Assembly (NCBI GenBank): GCA_027076245.1
Contig: JALTKC010000461.1
Span: 1 to 11,422 of the forward strand
DNA from: Gammaproteobacteria bacterium
GTDB lineage: Bacteria; Pseudomonadota; Gammaproteobacteria; GRL18
Length of the DNA stretch: 11,422 bases
Reading direction: 5' to 3'
The notes beneath the pieces are model-generated. The model made no database searches and had not been told where the DNA came from. It saw only the letters and a program-made list of their open reading frames with translations. The position numbers and the translations under genes are program-made. Shown one piece after another: positions 1 through 6,755 of the stretch. Numbering within the stretch: the stretch's first letter is position 1; each line of letters begins with the position of its first letter.

Positions 1-238
1 TGCAACCGTCGGTTTTATTGTGGGACTGGACTCAGCTCAGGTGGACCTGGATATCCGATCGACTATCGTATCCCTGTTTGGCAGTGGGGTGGGTATCTAT
101 TTTCTGTTTCTGTATTCCATGGCATTATCGGAAAGTTTAACGCATAAACACTGGCAAAAAATAGCGGTTCGGATAATGTCATCCTGGTTATGTGCCAGTG
201 CTTTGATGGTATTGGCTCTGAGTTTTTCTCACGTATAG
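1..238 (+). CDS. HupE/UreJ-type membrane protein, C-terminal part (partial)
   Basis: The reading frame is open from the left edge (first full codon at base 2) to a TAG at 236-238, giving about 78 residues of a C-terminus. It shows a small hydrophobic stretch ending in GLDS, a membrane segment around SLFGSGVGIYFLFLYSMAL, a basic loop with KHWQKIAVRI, and a last membrane segment (SSWLCASALMVLALSF). The order GLDS, W-Q-[KR]-I-x-V-R, SW-x-x-[AS]-A-L-x-V-L-A-L is what I know from the end of HupE/UreJ proteins, a family linked to nickel/metal uptake for hydrogenase or urease. A GTG at 20 would be an internal start and is probably not used. The next gene begins 12 bases after the stop and encodes a related family, so the two are likely co-transcribed. 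The family call rests on a short fragment. Confidence 0.6.
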   Translation, partial: ATVGFIVGLDSAQVDLDIRSTIVSLFGSGVGIYFLFLYSMALSESLTHKHWQKIAVRIMSSWLCASALMVLALSFSHV

Positions 239-250
239 TAAGTGATAAAT

Positions 251-1414
251 ATGTCTTTTTATAAAAAAATTATTTTATTTTTTATTTTATCGCTTTACTG
301 TAGTCTTAGTTATTCTGATCTGGTAAAACCCGCATTAATTGAAATTGTTGTTAATGAGAATGGTGATGTCAATGTTAATATTCGTGCCAGCATTGAAGCT
401 TTGCTTACGGGCATTAATGGTCGTTATAAAAATACCCAGGATGCTCCAAATGCGGAAGAGTACGATAAATTAAGGCATATGGATCCGGATCAGCTGGCAA
501 AAGAATTTGATAAGTTTAAACAAAAGTTTTTAGCTGAAATCAGCATTATTGATAATAATAAAGACAAGATATCACTGACGATAAAAAAAGTTGAAATTCC
601 TGAACGTGGTTATCCCAAAGTGCCCAGAATCAGTGTTATTGACCTGGCAGGCAAAGTGGATCTGTCTGCACAGTCATTACAAAATTATTATCCGCTGGCC
701 TTTGGTGATAGTGTTGTCAGGCTAAAACAGGTTAATCAGAAAAAACAGCTGTACCACTGGTCAGAATGGCAATGGATACGAGAGGACAAATACAGCGAAC
801 CGATGTCGCTGACCGAAGTGGTTGCCCATAAACCCCTCTATAAAACCGTTTTTAATTATATTGAACTGGGCTTTAAACATATCCTCCCCAAAGGAATGGA
901 TCATATTCTCTTTATTTTAGGTCTGTTTCTGTTTTCCAGTGCCTTTCGGCCATTATTGTGGCAGGTCACCATGTTTACAATAGCCCATACCATTACCCTT
1001 GGTTTGGCTATGAACGGCGTGCTTGATTTGCCAGAACAAATTGTACAGCCTTTAATAGCTCTTTCTATTGTTTATGTGGGCATTGAGAATGTTTTTTCCC
1101 GTAAATTACAAAAAAGCCGGTTAATACTGGTTTTTGCATTTGGTCTGTTACATGGTATTGGCTTTGCCAATATGTTAGCTGACTTTGGTATGCCGGACTA
1201 TGCGTTTGCAACCGCCCTGATTAGTTTTAATATTGGTGTTGAATTAGGTCAGCTGGCTATTTTAGTTGTGGCCTGGCTATTGATAGGTCTCTGGTTTGGC
1301 AAACGGCCATGGTATAAGACATTAGTTATTAATCCTGCTTCCATGGTCATTGCCGCAATTGCATTTTACTGGTTTATTGACCGACTGGATATTGGTTTTT
1401 TTAACCCGTTATAA
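251..1414 (+). CDS. HupE/UreJ-2 family exported membrane protein
   Basis: About 387 residues from the ATG at 251; a GTG at 242 is in frame but adds only three residues before the same signal peptide. Seen in order: signal peptide (KK, then IILFFILSLYCSLSYS with likely cleavage before DLVKPA), a periplasmic region of about 180 residues rich in charged residues, then about six membrane segments in the last 180 residues. The membrane part has the family signatures GMDHILFILGLFL (about residue 215), FTIAHTITLGLA (242), FGLLHGIGFA (297) and FNIGVELGQL (326); their histidines are candidate metal ligands. HupE/UreJ relatives are proposed metal (nickel) permeases, but members with this periplasmic extension have no settled substrate. 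No hydrogenase or urease gene is in view. It follows a fragment of a second HupE/UreJ-like gene by 12 bases, implying an operon. Confidence 0.85.
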   Translation: MSFYKKIILFFILSLYCSLSYSDLVKPALIEIVVNENGDVNVNIRASIEALLTGINGRYKNTQDAPNAEEYDKLRHMDPDQLAKEFDKFKQKFLAEISIIDNNKDKISLTIKKVEIPERGYPKVPRISVIDLAGKVDLSAQSLQNYYPLAFGDSVVRLKQVNQKKQLYHWSEWQWIREDKYSEPMSLTEVVAHKPLYKTVFNYIELGFKHILPKGMDHILFILGLFLFSSAFRPLLWQVTMFTIAHTITLGLAMNGVLDLPEQIVQPLIALSIVYVGIENVFSRKLQKSRLILVFAFGLLHGIGFANMLADFGMPDYAFATALISFNIGVELGQLAILVVAWLLIGLWFGKRPWYKTLVINPASMVIAAIAFYWFIDRLDIGFFNPL

Positions 1415-1430
1415 CAGGCCTGGAGTTTCA

Positions 1431-1544
1431 ATGACAAAGCAGGAAGGGTCGAAGACTCTTATCCGCCAGATCAGCTTTAAGACCCGACTTTTGCCCTTTA
1501 GGGTACACAGAGTGCAGGACGGATCAGCGACGCAGTTGCCCTGA
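1431..1544 (+). CDS. possible small basic ORF or truncated gene start
   Basis: A 37-codon frame (MTKQEGSKTLIRQISFK... ending SATQLP) starts 16 bases after the upstream stop. A good ribosome binding site, GGAG at 1422-1425, lies five bases before the ATG. The product would be small and basic, with no signal peptide or membrane segment. I recognise no family. The strong start signal and the operon-like position argue for a real gene start. The short length, and a C-terminal half running into a hairpin-prone segment (stem arms 1535-1540 and 1567-1572), argue for a gene cut short by a repeat insertion or simply a chance frame. Confidence 0.25.
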   Translation: MTKQEGSKTLIRQISFKTRLLPFRVHRVQDGSATQLP

Positions 1545-1630
1545 GCTATGTGAAGCGAGCGACAGCGGCAACGTAAATAAATGCTTTAAAAACAGCAGAG
1601 ATATTGATGAATAACAGGCTGACACCTTAT

Positions 1631-1663
1631 TAAATATGTCGAAAAAATCTAAATATTTCGACA
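1631..1663. repeat. palindrome/direct repeat upstream of fic promoter
   Basis: TGTCGAAA at 1637-1644 faces TTTCGACA at 1656-1663, an exact 8-base inverted repeat around an 11-base AT-rich centre. The same stretch can be read as a direct repeat, TAAATATGTCGA (1631-1642) and TAAATATTTCGA (1650-1661), one mismatch and 19 bases apart. A third TGTCGA follows at 1677-1682. Its position just upstream of the -35 fits a regulator site; a role is inferred. Confidence 0.45.
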
Positions 1664-1670
1664 ATTTGCC

Positions 1671-1699
1671 TTGATGTGTCGATGACTTCAACATATGAT
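1671..1699 (+). promoter_or_regulatory. predicted sigma70 promoter of fic
   Basis: TTGATG at 1671-1676 (four of six to TTGACA) and TATGAT at 1694-1699 (five of six to TATAAT) are separated by exactly 17 bases. The -10 lies about 36 bases upstream of the fic ATG. The -10 is embedded in a palindrome (1686-1714), so a protein bound there would block the promoter. Confidence 0.55.
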
Positions 1700-1714
1700 G
1701 AAAATATATTGAAG
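1686..1714. promoter_or_regulatory. palindromic operator candidate over fic -10
   Basis: CTTCAACATAT at 1686-1696 and ATATATTGAAG at 1704-1714 form an inverted repeat of 11 bases per arm with one mismatch and a 7-base centre (GATGAAA). The repeat covers the predicted -10 and the likely transcription start, the classic position for a repressor site. Because the Fic protein downstream ends in a winged helix, autoregulation is a reasonable guess; no direct evidence is visible. Confidence 0.45.
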
Positions 1715-1734
1715 AAGTATAAAACGATAAACAT

Positions 1735-2850
1735 ATGATTACCTTTGATCCTGATAATCCCTATAATCAATTGCCACCACTACCGCCTCAGGCCGAAATT
1801 GAGAGTAAAACAATTCTCAAAAAATGTATTACAGCGCGTGCAGCATTAGCAGAGCTTAAACAGGCGGGTGGTCTTATCCCTAATCAGGCTGTGCTTATTA
1901 ACACTATCCCACTTCTGGAAGCGCGAGACAGTTCGGAAATTGAAAATATTGTCACTACAACAGACAAATTATTTCAATTTGCAGAACATCAGAATAGCCA
2001 GGCCGATCAAGCTACCAAAGAAGCCTTTCGTTATCGAACAGCACTATATCAAGGCTACCGAGCATTAGAAAACCGGCCTTTATGTACTGCAACAGCCGTT
2101 GAAGTGTGCACCACTATCAAAGGAGTAAACATGGAAATCCGCCGTGTTCCCGGTACCGCACTGGCTAATGAAGTAACAGGTAAAACCATCTATACCCCAC
2201 CAGAAGGGGAAGCAAAGATACGAGAATTAATGGCAAACTGGGAACAGTTTGTTCACAACCATCCTGATATTGAACCGTTGATACGCATGGCAGTCACTCA
2301 TTACCAGTTTGAAGCTATTCATCCTTTTACCGATGGTAATGGACGTACTGGCAGAGTGCTCAACCTTCTGTTTCTAATCGAACAGGGTTTGCTGGATATT
2401 CCCATACTCTATTTAAGCCGCTATATCATCCAGAACAAAAGCATGTATTATCAGTACTTGCTCGAAGTCACCACAAAGCAACAATGGGAGCAATGGATTC
2501 TCTATTTATTAGATGCCATTGAACAAACTTCCAACTGGACACGAAATAAAATAGTTGCTATTCGAAAATTAATGGAGTACACAGCTGATTATGTACGCCA
2601 TGAACTGCCATCCATTTACAGCCGTGAATTAGTGGAACTAATCTTTATGCAACCATACTGCCGAATTGCTAATCTGGTGGAGGCTGATATTGCCAAGCGA
2701 CAAACAGCATCTGTCTACCTCAAGCAATTATGTAAAGCTGGTGTTTTGAAAGAAATTAAGGCGGGACGTGAAAAACTATTTATTCACCCCAAACTTATGC
2801 ACTTGTTAACGCAGGATAGCAACAAATTTACAGAATATAAAAATAATTGA
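1735..2850 (+). CDS. Fic family protein adenylyltransferase with inhibitory helix and C-terminal winged helix
   Basis: At 371 residues it matches the usual length of SoFic-type proteins (about 372). Seen in order: a Fic N-terminal region (about 20-90) with the class II autoinhibitory motif [ST]xxxE[GN] as S66-SEI-E70-N71; the Fic core with the flap TGKTIYTPP (148-156) and a complete catalytic loop HPFTDGNGRTGR (196-207; catalytic His196, phosphate-binding DGNGR); and a C-terminal winged-helix-like segment (about 295-355, with an ADIAKRQTASVYLKQLCKAGVL helix pair). The family transfers AMP from ATP to hydroxyl side chains of target proteins, or to itself; the inhibitory Glu70 would keep it low until relieved. 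The target is unknown. The ATG at 1735 is the first in frame, but no clear Shine-Dalgarno precedes it. It appears monocistronic, has its own promoter with palindromes, and looks more AT-rich than the flanking sugar genes, so it may be acquired. Confidence 0.93.
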   Translation: MITFDPDNPYNQLPPLPPQAEIESKTILKKCITARAALAELKQAGGLIPNQAVLINTIPLLEARDSSEIENIVTTTDKLFQFAEHQNSQADQATKEAFRYRTALYQGYRALENRPLCTATAVEVCTTIKGVNMEIRRVPGTALANEVTGKTIYTPPEGEAKIRELMANWEQFVHNHPDIEPLIRMAVTHYQFEAIHPFTDGNGRTGRVLNLLFLIEQGLLDIPILYLSRYIIQNKSMYYQYLLEVTTKQQWEQWILYLLDAIEQTSNWTRNKIVAIRKLMEYTADYVRHELPSIYSRELVELIFMQPYCRIANLVEADIAKRQTASVYLKQLCKAGVLKEIKAGREKLFIHPKLMHLLTQDSNKFTEYKNN

Positions 2851-2956
2851 AGCCCGTAATAAATTAATAGTTGTCTGAATCCTAATGAGTGCTTGTAATA
2901 TAAGGTTTTGGTGGCTTAGTGATTTTTTTAAATATTACCCATTTATTAAATACCCC

Positions 2957-2984
2957 TTGCATCTTAAAAAAAAGACCGTATAAT
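2957..2984 (+). promoter_or_regulatory. promoter of initiator tRNA gene
   Basis: TTGCAT at 2957-2962 and a perfect TATAAT at 2979-2984 are 16 bases apart. The -10 ends 13 bases before the tRNA. The bases after the -10 (ACCCTCC) are C-rich, as expected for a stringently controlled stable RNA discriminator. Confidence 0.75.
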
Positions 2985-2997
2985 ACCCTCCATCAGT

Positions 2998-3074
<77 letters not shown>

Positions 3075-3085
3075 AATTTCTTTAG

Positions 3086-3119
3086 AAAAAGCAGAGACTT
3101 ACAAACCTCTGCTTTTTTT
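3086..3119 (+). terminator. intrinsic terminator after tRNA-fMet
   Basis: AAAAAGCAGAG at 3086-3096 pairs with CTCTGCTTTTT at 3107-3117 around a 10-base loop, and the T run continues to 3119. The G+C part of the stem is GCAGAG/CTCTGC. It lies 11 bases after the CCA end and should end a single-tRNA transcript. The A run on the other arm could let it work from the opposite strand too. Confidence 0.9.
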
Positions 3120-3144
3120 ATGCCTGTTTGATAATTTTTATGGC

Positions 3145-3205
3145 CCAAATTTAGCCTATAGAAAAAGTCTCTCTATGTTTTAAGCTACAATTTTTCTAAA
3201 TTTGG
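3145..3205. repeat. imperfect inverted repeat between tRNA and rfbC
   Basis: CCAAATTTAG at 3145-3154 faces CTAAATTTGG at 3196-3205. A second pair of arms, AGAAAAA (3160-3166) and TTTTTCT (3191-3197), lies just inside, offset by a 5-base insertion on the left arm. The pair could fold into a long weak hairpin or be the ends of a small decayed element downstream of the tRNA. I see no transposase and no copy elsewhere in the window. Confidence 0.3.
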
Positions 3206-3220
3206 CTTATTATTTATTAA

Positions 3221-3346
3221 ATTTCCTGTGCTTATAGAGGGTTTGATGCGCCAGGTGCGGTACAAGCTGGTCAGGGGGAGGCCATCTGGCAGTTACGGGT
3301 TGTAAAGGTTGCGGTTTTTCAGCTTAAAAACAGATATAAACAATGA
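3221..3346 (+). pseudogene. possible C-terminal gene relic overlapping rfbC start
   Basis: A frame of 41 sense codons without any ATG, GTG or TTG start runs from just after a TAA at 3218-3220 to a TGA at 3344-3346. The TGA overlaps the rfbC ATG as ATGA, the arrangement typical of translationally coupled genes. The translation (FDAPGAVQAGQGEAIWQLRV then VKVAVFQLKN) has the composition of a real protein, and the DNA is more GC-rich than the AT-rich sequence before it. This suggests the tail of an upstream polysaccharide gene whose front was lost. I do not recognise the family, and chance is a real alternative. Confidence 0.25.
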
Positions 3347-3918
3347 AATACACAAAAACAGCGATTGCTGATGTTATCTTAATTGAGCCCAAAGTATTTG
3401 GTGATGAACGGGGTTATTTTGTTGAGACCTTTCGGACTGACACTTTTGAGGCTCAAACCGGTATTAAAACGGCCTTTGTTCAGGATAATGAGTCCCGTTC
3501 CAGTTACGGGGTTTTAAGGGGGCTGCACTATCAGCTACCTCCGTATGCCCAAAGTAAGTTGGTCAGGGTTATTGAAGGGCGGGTGCTGGATGTGGCGGTG
3601 GACATTCGCAAAGGTTCGCCCACCTTTGGTCAGCATGTTTGTGAGGAATTATCGGCTGAAAATAAACACCAGTTGTTTATTCCCAGAGGCTTTGCCCATG
3701 GTTTTGTGGTGCTGTCAGAAACAGCGATTTTTTCCTATAAAGTAGATAATTACTACTCTCCTGAATGTGATCGGGGCATAAAATTTGATGATCCACAGCT
3801 TGGGATTGACTGGAAAATTGCGGCTTCTGAACTGGTTTTATCCGATAAGGATAAAAACCAGCCTTTACTGCAGGATGCGGTTGATCTGTTTGACTATTCC
3901 ACTAACTTATACGGCTGA
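3343..3918 (+). CDS. rfbC: dTDP-4-dehydrorhamnose 3,5-epimerase
   Basis: RmlC/RfbC converts dTDP-4-dehydro-6-deoxy-D-glucose to dTDP-4-dehydro-L-rhamnose, the third step of cytoplasmic dTDP-L-rhamnose synthesis. The 191-residue length is close to the family norm of about 180-190. Family landmarks are all visible: GDERGYFVETFR (20-31), QDNESRSSYGVLRGLHYQ (47-64) with catalytic His62, Lys72 in AQSKLVRV, IPRGFAHGFVVLS (113-125), Tyr132 in FSYKVDNYY, and an Asp at 168/170 near LSDKDKN that would pair with the histidine. It is a single-domain cupin and would act as a dimer. No clear Shine-Dalgarno precedes the ATG; translation may depend on an upstream frame whose TGA overlaps it. rfbD follows after five bases. 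rfbA and rfbB, which make the substrate, are not in the window. Confidence 0.96.
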   Translation: MKYTKTAIADVILIEPKVFGDERGYFVETFRTDTFEAQTGIKTAFVQDNESRSSYGVLRGLHYQLPPYAQSKLVRVIEGRVLDVAVDIRKGSPTFGQHVCEELSAENKHQLFIPRGFAHGFVVLSETAIFSYKVDNYYSPECDRGIKFDDPQLGIDWKIAASELVLSDKDKNQPLLQDAVDLFDYSTNLYG

Positions 3919-3923
3919 AATTT

Positions 3924-4817
3924 ATGAAACTACTGATCACCGGAGCTAAAGGGCAGGTCGGCAGTGAGCTGGTCAAAGATGCTCAGGCCAGAGGCTATGA
4001 GGTGTATGGATTCGGTTCCCGGGAGCTGGATATCACACGTTTTGAGCCGCTGATGCAAAAAGTTGAGCAAATACACCCGGATGTCATTATCAATGCGGCC
4101 GCTTATACCGCTGTGGACAAAGCCGAACAGGAGTCAGAGCAGGCTTATGCTGTTAATACTCAGGGCAGTGAGAACCTGGCCAGAGCCTGTCAACAGTTGA
4201 CCATACCCTTGTTGCATATTTCTACAGACTATGTTTTTGACGGGGAAAAAAATTCACCCTATACGGAATCTGATACGCCCAATCCCACCGGGGTTTACGG
4301 TGCCTCAAAGCTGCAGGGTGATCAGGCCATTGAGGCTATCTGGCCCAGACATATAATTTTGCGGGTAAGCTGGGTATTTGGGGAGCAGGGCAATAATTTT
4401 GTTAAAACCATGCTCAGGCTGGCAGAACAGCGGAATGAGTTAAGTATTGTGAATGATCAGTTTGGTGCCCCGACATCCGCCAGAGCCATCAGTCAGACTC
4501 TGCTGTCCATTCTGGAAGTGGATAATTTTAATCAGCCTGGCTTTCCCTGGGGAACCTACCATCTGCAAAGTGAACCGGGTGTGACCTGGTTTGAATTTGC
4601 CACAGAGATATTTCAACAGGCCGAAAAACTAGGTTTAATTAATAAGACCATGCAGCTGAACCCGATCCCCTCATCAGAGTTTCCCACACCGGTGAAGCGT
4701 CCGGCTAATTCCAAACTGGACGGAACAAAACTACAGCAGAATTTGGGTCTTAAACCCGTGCAGTGGCAGGCTGATTTACAGCAAATGTTAAAAAATATGT
4801 CCGCTATTACTTCCTGA
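3924..4817 (+). CDS. rfbD: dTDP-4-dehydrorhamnose reductase
   Basis: RmlD/RfbD reduces dTDP-4-dehydro-L-rhamnose with NAD(P)H to dTDP-L-rhamnose, the donor for rhamnosylation of lipopolysaccharide or exopolysaccharide. The 297-residue protein is a standard extended short-chain dehydrogenase. It shows a Rossmann glycine motif GAKGQVG (7-13), VIINAAAYTAVDKAE (54-68), YAVNTQGSENLA (75-86), the catalytic Thr101 in ISTDYVFDG, and the YxxxK pair Tyr125/Lys129 in YGASKLQGD. The C-terminal substrate domain contains RVSWVFGEQGNNFVKTM and NDQFGAPTSA. It starts five bases after rfbC with no strong ribosome binding site, which suggests translational coupling. It ends 62 bases before the carbamoyltransferase. 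All catalytic residues are present, so it should be active. Confidence 0.96.
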   Translation: MKLLITGAKGQVGSELVKDAQARGYEVYGFGSRELDITRFEPLMQKVEQIHPDVIINAAAYTAVDKAEQESEQAYAVNTQGSENLARACQQLTIPLLHISTDYVFDGEKNSPYTESDTPNPTGVYGASKLQGDQAIEAIWPRHIILRVSWVFGEQGNNFVKTMLRLAEQRNELSIVNDQFGAPTSARAISQTLLSILEVDNFNQPGFPWGTYHLQSEPGVTWFEFATEIFQQAEKLGLINKTMQLNPIPSSEFPTPVKRPANSKLDGTKLQQNLGLKPVQWQADLQQMLKNMSAITS

Positions 4818-4835
4818 TCAAATAATTGCTAAAAT
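4807..4835 (+). promoter_or_regulatory. possible extended -10 promoter before carbamoyltransferase
   Basis: TAAAAT at 4830-4835 (five of six to consensus) is preceded by TGC, giving an extended -10. The best -35 at 17 bases, TTACTT at 4807-4812, is poor. The element would allow expression of the carbamoyltransferase apart from rfbCD, in addition to read-through. Confidence 0.35.
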
Positions 4836-4879
4836 AGCGCACTTAATCTTAATCATCACTGTCGTAGAAGGAATAATCA

Positions 4880-6619
4880 GTGCCGCTAATCACTCTCGGG
4901 CTTTCCGGTTCCCTGAATCATGACCCCTCTGCCGCCCTGTTTTTTGACGGCAAGCTGGTCGCTGCTGCTGAAGAAGAGCGTTTTATTCGGGATAAACATG
5001 CCAAGGGTAAAATGCCGGTACATGCCACCCGCTTCTGTCTGGAATATGCGGGTATTACGCCTGATCAAATTGACATTGTCGCCGTTCCTTATGCGGAAAT
5101 TCCCCTGTCATCCCCGGCCCGCTGGCATTATGCCAAACGCTACTGGTATGCACCGGACCGGGCATTAGATGCCCTGTTTAATGGTAACCGCCGTTATCGC
5201 CGTTATGTCGGTTATATTAAGGCCATGTGTGAAGAAGTCGGCATTAACTGGTCGGCCATTCAGTTTGAGTCAGTGGAACACCATCTGGCCCATGCCAGCA
5301 GTGCTTACCATTTAAGTGGTTTTAAAGAGAAAACCGCTATTATGGGTATTGATGGTAAGGGTGAATACGCCACAACTTTTTTCGGTTATGGGGAAAACGG
5401 TAAAATCCATAAAATTAAGGAATTTTACGATCCGGATTCACTGGGCGGTGTGTATGGTGCTATTACTGAATACCTGGGCTTTGAAATGCTTGATGGTGAA
5501 TTTAAAGTGATGGGTATGGCACCGTACGGTGACCCCAATAAATACGACTTTTCCCGCCTGATTGATTTTGACGGTAAAGACTTCAGGGTAAATACCAAAC
5601 TGGTTAATGTTATTGGTACCCGGCGTTATAAGGAAAACGGCAAGGGCTATTATTTTTCTCCCGCCCTGATTGACTGGCTGGGCCCGAAACGGGAAGGGGA
5701 TGAAATTGATGATCCCTATGTGGATTATGCCGCCTCTATGCAGAAACTGTTTGAGGACATTTCGCTTAAATTAATGGATCATTATCTGGGTGATATTATT
5801 AAGGAAACGGGTAAGATTACCTTTGCTGGTGGTGCAGCCCTGAATGTTAAACTGAACCAGAAAATTATTGCCCGGGATGAGGTAAAAGAGCTGTTTGTTC
5901 AGCCGGCGGCCTCGGATGCCGGAACCGCCATTGGTGCGGCTTCTTATGTCATTGCTTCTAAAGGCATTGAGCTGGAAAAAATGGAGCATGTTTACCTGGG
6001 GCCGGAATTTACTAATGAACAATGCATTGAAGCCTGTCAGAAATACCAGAGTGAGCATGGTCAGGACGTTAAATATAAACAGATAGACGAAGTACCTAAA
6101 ACCATTGCCAGGATCCTGGCTGATGGCAATCCCGTATCCTGGTTTCAGGGGCGTATGGAATTTGGTCCCCGGGCATTAGGCGGACGCAGTATTTTAGGCT
6201 GTCCCAGTATTCCCGGTGTGGCAGACCGAATTAATGAGCAGATTAAATTCCGTGAGCGCTGGCGTCCGTTCTGTCCTAGTATGCTCGATACGGTAGCGCC
6301 TCAAATGCTGAAAACAGACCATCCTGCACCTTTTATGACCTTTACTTTTGAGGTTAATGACGGCTGGGCAGAGCGGGTGCCGGAAGTGGTGCATGAAGAC
6401 GGTACGGCCCGTGCCCAAGCGGTAAAAGAATCGGTTAATCCGAGGTATTATGCTTTATTAAAAGAAATTGAAGTGTTAACGGGCAATGGTGTGGTGCTGA
6501 ATACTTCCCTGAACCGACGGGGTGAGCCGGTGGTCTGTACGCCGGAGGATGCACTGAATATGTTTTATGGTTCGGATCTGCAGTATTTAATTATGCAGGA
6601 TATTCTGGTGACTAAATAG
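4880..6619 (+). CDS. NodU/CmcH-type carbamoyltransferase
   Basis: This family transfers a carbamoyl group from carbamoyl phosphate, through a carbamoyl-adenylate, to a hydroxyl of a sugar or antibiotic. The start is a GTG: AAGGA at 4868-4872 sits seven bases upstream, and an in-frame TAA at 4874-4876 excludes an earlier start. The 579-residue protein has the full two-part layout. The N-terminal Kae1-like domain (about 1-360) has LSGSLNHDPSAAL, EEERFIRDKHAKG, EHHLAHASSAYH (His134, His138), MGIDGKGEYA (Asp158), FKVMGMAPYG, FAGGAALNVKLNQ and QPAASDAGTAIGAA (Asp346). The C-terminal domain (about 400-575) has WFQGRMEFGPRALGGRSILG, FRERWRPFCPSML and VVLNTSLNRRGEPVVCTPEDAL. The His/His/Asp/Asp set corresponds to the metal and carbamoyl phosphate site of TobZ. 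Lying after rfbCD, it probably decorates a surface polysaccharide; the acceptor sugar is not known. Confidence 0.93.
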   Translation: MPLITLGLSGSLNHDPSAALFFDGKLVAAAEEERFIRDKHAKGKMPVHATRFCLEYAGITPDQIDIVAVPYAEIPLSSPARWHYAKRYWYAPDRALDALFNGNRRYRRYVGYIKAMCEEVGINWSAIQFESVEHHLAHASSAYHLSGFKEKTAIMGIDGKGEYATTFFGYGENGKIHKIKEFYDPDSLGGVYGAITEYLGFEMLDGEFKVMGMAPYGDPNKYDFSRLIDFDGKDFRVNTKLVNVIGTRRYKENGKGYYFSPALIDWLGPKREGDEIDDPYVDYAASMQKLFEDISLKLMDHYLGDIIKETGKITFAGGAALNVKLNQKIIARDEVKELFVQPAASDAGTAIGAASYVIASKGIELEKMEHVYLGPEFTNEQCIEACQKYQSEHGQDVKYKQIDEVPKTIARILADGNPVSWFQGRMEFGPRALGGRSILGCPSIPGVADRINEQIKFRERWRPFCPSMLDTVAPQMLKTDHPAPFMTFTFEVNDGWAERVPEVVHEDGTARAQAVKESVNPRYYALLKEIEVLTGNGVVLNTSLNRRGEPVVCTPEDALNMFYGSDLQYLIMQDILVTK

Positions 6620-6674
6620 TGTTCGTCTGTTTATTTTCTTTTTTGGAAAGTAGGCTTTAAAATAGAGTCATTTC

Positions 6675-6700
6675 CTGGGAGCGTGGACATCCTGCCCACG
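6675..6700 (+). repeat. REP-like repeat, copy A
   Basis: CTGGGAG tag followed by an imperfect hairpin, CGTGGACA/TGCCCACG around TCC, with one mismatch. It matches 22 of 26 bases of copy C (opposite strand) and 19 of 25 of copy B. All the A/B differences are transitions, and several keep the stem paired. Confidence 0.75.
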
Positions 6701-6730
6701 TTAATAATCCGATTTGTACGTTATTTCTGA

Positions 6731-6755
6731 TGCGGGCAAGATGCCCGCACTCCCA
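6731..6755 (-). repeat. REP-like repeat, copy B
   Basis: On the + strand it reads as a perfect 7-base stem GCGGGCA/TGCCCGC around AGA, followed by ACTCCCA. Read on -, it is TGGGAG then the hairpin, the same order as copy A. Copies A and B therefore face each other about 30 bases apart, like the paired REP units called BIMEs. Confidence 0.75.

Larger units (their letters stand above)
1415..1734. other. hairpin-rich spacer between HupE-like gene and fic
   Basis: This 320-base stretch holds the doubtful 37-codon frame and two secondary-structure candidates: GGGTC at 1446-1450 facing GACCC at 1481-1485, and GTTGCC at 1535-1540 facing GGCAAC at 1567-1572, the latter extended by CTG/CAG with one bulged base. 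After about 1575 it becomes AT-rich and carries the palindromes and promoter of fic, listed separately. Nothing else that could be a longer gene is visible on either strand. The 1440-1575 part could be a dispersed repeat, but no second copy occurs in this window. Confidence 0.4.

Noticed and set aside
3075..3345. Integration site (att) of a genomic island at the tRNA 3' end
   Set aside because: No repeat of the tRNA 3' end and no integrase are present in the window; the terminator directly follows the intact gene.
5771..6418. Antisense frames inside the carbamoyltransferase
   Set aside because: The sense strand encodes conserved family motifs throughout this stretch; the antisense frames are incidental.
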